Made by a program: the position numbers and the translations under genes. Below the pieces are notes generated by a model, which was not told the DNA's origin, made no database searches, and saw nothing but the letters and a program-made list of their open reading frames with translations. A DNA stretch of 7,407 bases from an uncultured Collinsella sp. (GTDB lineage Bacteria > Actinomycetota > Coriobacteriia > Coriobacteriales > Coriobacteriaceae). Positions 5,424 to 7,407 of the stretch are shown here, piece after piece; positions within the stretch are counted from its first letter, which is position 1; each line of letters starts with the position of its first letter. The stretch lies in the NCBI GenBank assembly GCA_958427895.1, contig CAUADW010000078.1:1-7407 (forward strand), in the 5' to 3' direction.

Positions 5424-5500
5424 ATCCGAAGATCGAACGTGCCTTGCAGGCTGCTCACCTCGATTGACACGGGCAGGTTCTCGTAGAGCGCGCTTTTCAT
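5411..5500 (-). CDS. 29-codon upstream ORF (possible leader peptide)
   Basis: The minus strand holds an open frame from the ATG at 5500-5498 to the TAG at 5413-5411, coding for 29 residues (MKSALYENLPVS, then VSSLQGTFDLRIEKA). AGGGA lies 6 bases before the ATG. It ends 22 bases before the reductase start and begins about 15 bases after the predicted transcription start, so it should be translated if the promoter call is right. I do not recognise the peptide; it has no hydrophobic segment and no run of one amino acid that would mark a classical attenuator. It could be a regulatory leader, the remnant of a former first gene, or chance. Confidence 0.35.
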   Translation of the reverse strand: MKSALYENLPVSIEVSSLQGTFDLRIEKA

Positions 5501-5521
5501 CTCTCATCCCTGTCGCGCCCT

Positions 5522-5556
5522 ATTGTTCCTGTGACGACAAGTAATTACAATTACTT
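5522..5556. promoter_or_regulatory. Divergent LysR/reductase control region with perfect palindrome
   Basis: AAGTAATT-AC-AATTACTT (5539-5556) is a perfect 8-bp inverted repeat, and it is AT-rich in a GC-rich gap, as LysR binding sites often are. For the reductase operon (minus strand), TTGTAA (5550-5545), a 17-base spacer and AACAAT (5527-5522) make a plausible promoter. Read on the plus strand the same hexamer is TTACAA and could serve as the -35 of the LysR gene, with an imperfect -10 around 5568-5573. A regulator bound here would cover both promoters. Confidence 0.55.
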
Positions 5557-5603
5557 ATGCTACATACTGCAATATGCTTAACCTGCATACCTCGGAGGCA
5601 TAT

Positions 5604-6488
5604 GTGGACATCCATACTCTTCGCTATTTTCTAACCGTCTGCCAAGAGGGGACCATGTCGCGCGCGGCCGAGGTGCTCCACATCACGCAGCCCACCCTCT
5701 CTCGCCAGATCTCCAATCTGGAGCGCGAATTGGGATCGCAGCTGCTCATCCGCCACAGCCGGCACGTCGAACCCACCGAAAAAGGAAAGTACCTCCTGCG
5801 CCGCGCCGTCGAAATCGTCGACCTGGCCGACAAGACGCGAGCCGATTTCGCAGCGGACGGCTCGATTGTGGAGGGGGATATTAGCATTGCGGCGGGCGAG
5901 ACCTACGGAATGAAGTTTGTCGCCCATGCCGTTTCTACGTTCCAGGCGGAATACCCCCAGGTGCGCTTCCATATCCACAGCGCGGACGCATCGGTGGCCA
6001 CGCATCGGCTCGACAGCGGCATCGCTGATTTCGCCGTGCTTTTGGGCTATCCCAGCGTCAGCGACTATGATTACATTCGCCTGCGTGCCACCGATGCTTG
6101 GGGCGTCTACATGCTCGCTGATGACCCCCTCGTGGCTAAAGAAGCCGTTTCCCTAGAGGATCTTGCTGGTAAGCCCCTTATCTCCTCTGAGCGAGCGGAC
6201 AAAATGGGCGTCATGGCGAGTTGGTTTGGCGAATATGCCGGACAGGTCAACGTCGTGGCCACATACAACCTGGTCCGCAGCGCCGAGTATCTACTGCGGG
6301 AGCATATGGGCTACCTGATCGCGCTTGATCAGCTCGTTCCCGCGGGTGGCGGTACCGGTATCGAGTTTCGCCCCATTTACCCGCCCGCAGTTGTGAATGT
6401 CGATGTCTGCTGGAAGCGAGGAGCAAAGCAATCCCATACCGTCGATCTTTTCCGGCGGCACCTCATTGCCCTCAACGATTTCAAATGA
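5604..6488 (+). CDS. LysR family transcriptional regulator
   Basis: A 294-residue regulator of normal family length. The N-terminal winged helix-turn-helix is clear: RYFLTVCQEGTMSRAAEVLH (7-26) and ITQPTLSRQISNLERELG (27-44), then the linker helix to about residue 85 and a substrate-binding domain (about 90-290). The frame is open back to an ATG at 5574, but the GTG at 5604 fits better: CGGAGG lies 5 bases before it and the LysR fold begins at residue 2. It is divergent from the reductase, CMD-like and cupin operon and very likely controls it, repressing itself from the shared palindrome. The effector is unknown; a substrate or product of the operon is the usual case. Confidence 0.92.
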   Translation: MDIHTLRYFLTVCQEGTMSRAAEVLHITQPTLSRQISNLERELGSQLLIRHSRHVEPTEKGKYLLRRAVEIVDLADKTRADFAADGSIVEGDISIAAGETYGMKFVAHAVSTFQAEYPQVRFHIHSADASVATHRLDSGIADFAVLLGYPSVSDYDYIRLRATDAWGVYMLADDPLVAKEAVSLEDLAGKPLISSERADKMGVMASWFGEYAGQVNVVATYNLVRSAEYLLREHMGYLIALDQLVPAGGGTGIEFRPIYPPAVVNVDVCWKRGAKQSHTVDLFRRHLIALNDFK

Positions 6489-6585
6489 GCCTGATCGGCT
6501 TATCGTCGATCGCGCACGCCTTCTCTGGGGGAAGCTGGGGATGGTTGCCGAGAATCCGCCTCGAATCACGGCGCTCTCGTCCTGA
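6489..6585. other. Spacer after the LysR gene
   Basis: No convincing gene or terminator. A 49-codon open frame overlaps the LysR stop (ATGA at 6485) and runs to 6634, but it has no ribosome binding site and resembles nothing I know, so I do not call it. Confidence 0.3.
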
Positions 6586-6981
6586 TGCAGGAGCTCCGTT
6601 GGAGAACCATGTTGCTTATCGAGCCTTGGACTGACCCAGCTAATCACCCGTCGTCAGACAAGCGACCTGAGCTCATGGTTGCTATGGGCTGGGACAACGC
6701 TGGATATCGGGGTATCTATTTTTCAGGGAGCGTCCCTTTATGAGCAATTATCCGCGCAGCTAGCCTTGCTATTTAGTTTTAATTCGGCAAAGATTACATT
6801 GACGTTTGGTACCCATAGGGGCGTTTGACCTGGTGTTTTCGTTATTCTTGCCGAAGCACTTCCGATGGGTAGCTTTATGGACCATATGATCGGAGGGCTT
6901 GCCGGAATCGGCCACATTATCTCAATAAATGGACTCGCTTTTCTGTTCCATGCCCTCATTAAACCAGCAGAAAGCAACTAA
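6586..6981 (+). pseudogene. Decayed membrane-protein sequence, first part PQ-loop-like
   Basis: One frame, interrupted only by a TGA at 6826-6828, codes for hydrophobic segments up to the TAA at 6979-6981. The first part has LTQLITRRQTSDLSSWLLWAG (about 6631-6693), which resembles the PQ-loop signature (PQ, then a basic stretch, then LS and a membrane helix), followed by a second hydrophobic segment ending in ITLTFGTHRGV before the TGA. After the TGA comes a stretch with ILAEALPMGSFMDHMIGG and a C-terminal helix ending in FLFHALIKPAESN. No start codon with a ribosome binding site and no N-terminal helices are visible. It may be one decayed membrane protein with a nonsense codon, or a PQ-loop tail followed by the tail of a different protein. 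The region is clearly less GC-rich than the LysR gene. The TAA lies 13 bases before the next ATG, as in an operon. Confidence 0.4.
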
Positions 6982-6994
6982 CGAGGAGGAGCTC

Positions 6995-7407
6995 ATGATT
7001 CGGCAGATCTACCATGTGGGATTGACGGTCAGTGACCTGGACCGTTCCGTGGCGTTTTATCGGGATGTGCTGGGCCTTCAGTATCAGGGGGAGCTCCTGA
7101 TGGAGGGAAAAGAGACGGAGGCAATGTTCCGGCGAGAAAACTGCAAGGCACGGGTTGCTTATCTGAACGGCTCGGATCAGCTGCATATGCCGCCGGTGGA
7201 ACTGATCCAGTTTGTGGAGGATGAAATTCACCGCAAGCCCATGGATCTTTTCACAACTTCCATATCAGAACTTTGCTTCTATGCAGAGGATGCAGACGCG
7301 GTCTATCAAAAACTGGCGGAGCAGGGCGTGGAGTGTTTCTCCGCTCCCCAGGAATTTGATTTTCGGCAGGATGGCTTTGGCCGGAGCAAAGCCTTCTACT
7401 TTCGGGA
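6995..7407 (+). CDS. VOC family (glyoxalase/bleomycin resistance/dioxygenase) protein, 3' truncated by window edge
   Basis: The ATG at 6995 has an excellent GAGGAGG site 5 bases before it. The 137 visible codons begin IYHVGLTVSDLDRSVAFYRDVLGLQYQ, the standard first beta-alpha-beta-beta unit, with H7 the usual first metal ligand. VELIQF (about 69-74) gives the usual metal-binding glutamate, and the second unit follows with ELCFYAEDADAVYQKLAEQGVECF. The last visible residues, RSKAFYFR, approach the final metal-binding strand, so only a short C-terminus is outside the window. These are metal-dependent enzymes or binding proteins for small electrophiles; the substrate cannot be told. Composition and codon use look more like a Clostridia gene than the GC-rich genes at 2142-6488, which fits transfer or a strain junction. 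Confidence 0.88.
   Translation, partial: MIRQIYHVGLTVSDLDRSVAFYRDVLGLQYQGELLMEGKETEAMFRRENCKARVAYLNGSDQLHMPPVELIQFVEDEIHRKPMDLFTTSISELCFYAEDADAVYQKLAEQGVECFSAPQEFDFRQDGFGRSKAFYFR

Noticed and set aside
4783..5544. Plus-strand open frame of 253 codons opposite the aldo/keto reductase
   Set aside because: The reductase on the minus strand has a complete catalytic tetrad and family signatures; the opposite frame has no recognisable motif or ribosome binding site.
5574..5603. ATG at 5574 as the LysR start
   Set aside because: It has no ribosome binding site and adds residues before the normal LysR start; the GTG at 5604 has CGGAGG at good spacing.
1..7407. CRISPR array, insertion sequence, tRNA or rRNA
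   Set aside because: No regularly spaced repeats, no transposase-like frame with terminal inverted repeats, and no cloverleaf or rRNA-like sequence was seen.

Overview
The window looks like a piece of a high-GC actinobacterial chromosome, most probably a gut Coriobacteriia (Collinsella, Eggerthella or Olsenella type). This rests on GC-rich coding sequence, strong GGAGG-type ribosome binding sites, GTG and TTG starts, and gene types common in that group (DUF4143 ATPases; aldo/keto reductase, carboxymuconolactone decarboxylase-like and cupin clusters with a LysR regulator). The assignment is inferred from style and remembered families, not from a search.

Layout. (1) 1-32, minus: first codons of a gene leaving the window, probably an ABC transporter ATPase. 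(2) 228-389: start of a TetR-type regulator whose homology stops after 14 residues. (3) 395-463: two strong GNRA-capped stem-loops. (4) 489-937: a ToxN/AbiQ-like (type III toxin family) gene whose best start is one base out of frame with its body; terminator at 962-984. (5) 1146-1426, minus: a YjdF-family gene with an internal deletion, preceded by a probable yjdF-type riboswitch leader. (6) 1658-1810: the last 50 codons of a lost DUF4143-type ATPase. (7) 2142-3407: an intact AAA_14/DUF4143 ATPase, with inverted repeats in its promoter and ribosome binding site, and a terminator after it. (8) 3693-5388, minus: aldo/keto reductase, carboxymuconolactone decarboxylase-like protein and cupin, in that order of transcription, preceded by a 29-codon upstream ORF. 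(9) 5604-6488: a divergent LysR regulator sharing a perfect palindrome with that operon. (10) 6586-6981: decayed membrane-protein sequence. (11) 6995-end: a VOC/glyoxalase-family gene cut by the window edge.

The window has two characters. From 228 to about 1810, four successive genes are broken (truncated, frameshifted, internally deleted, or reduced to a tail), as expected of an accessory region in decay. From 3693 to 6488 lies a compact, intact redox locus: the LysR protein probably controls the reductase operon from the shared 5539-5556 palindrome, and the decarboxylase-like and cupin proteins are translationally coupled. After 6488 the sequence decays again and base composition falls, suggesting another junction before the VOC gene.

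I found no complete, clearly new multi-gene system. The observations most worth following are the ToxN-like gene with its structured leader, the upstream ORF whose stop codon sits in a hairpin loop ahead of the reductase, and the ATPase promoter in which an inverted repeat covers the ribosome binding site.
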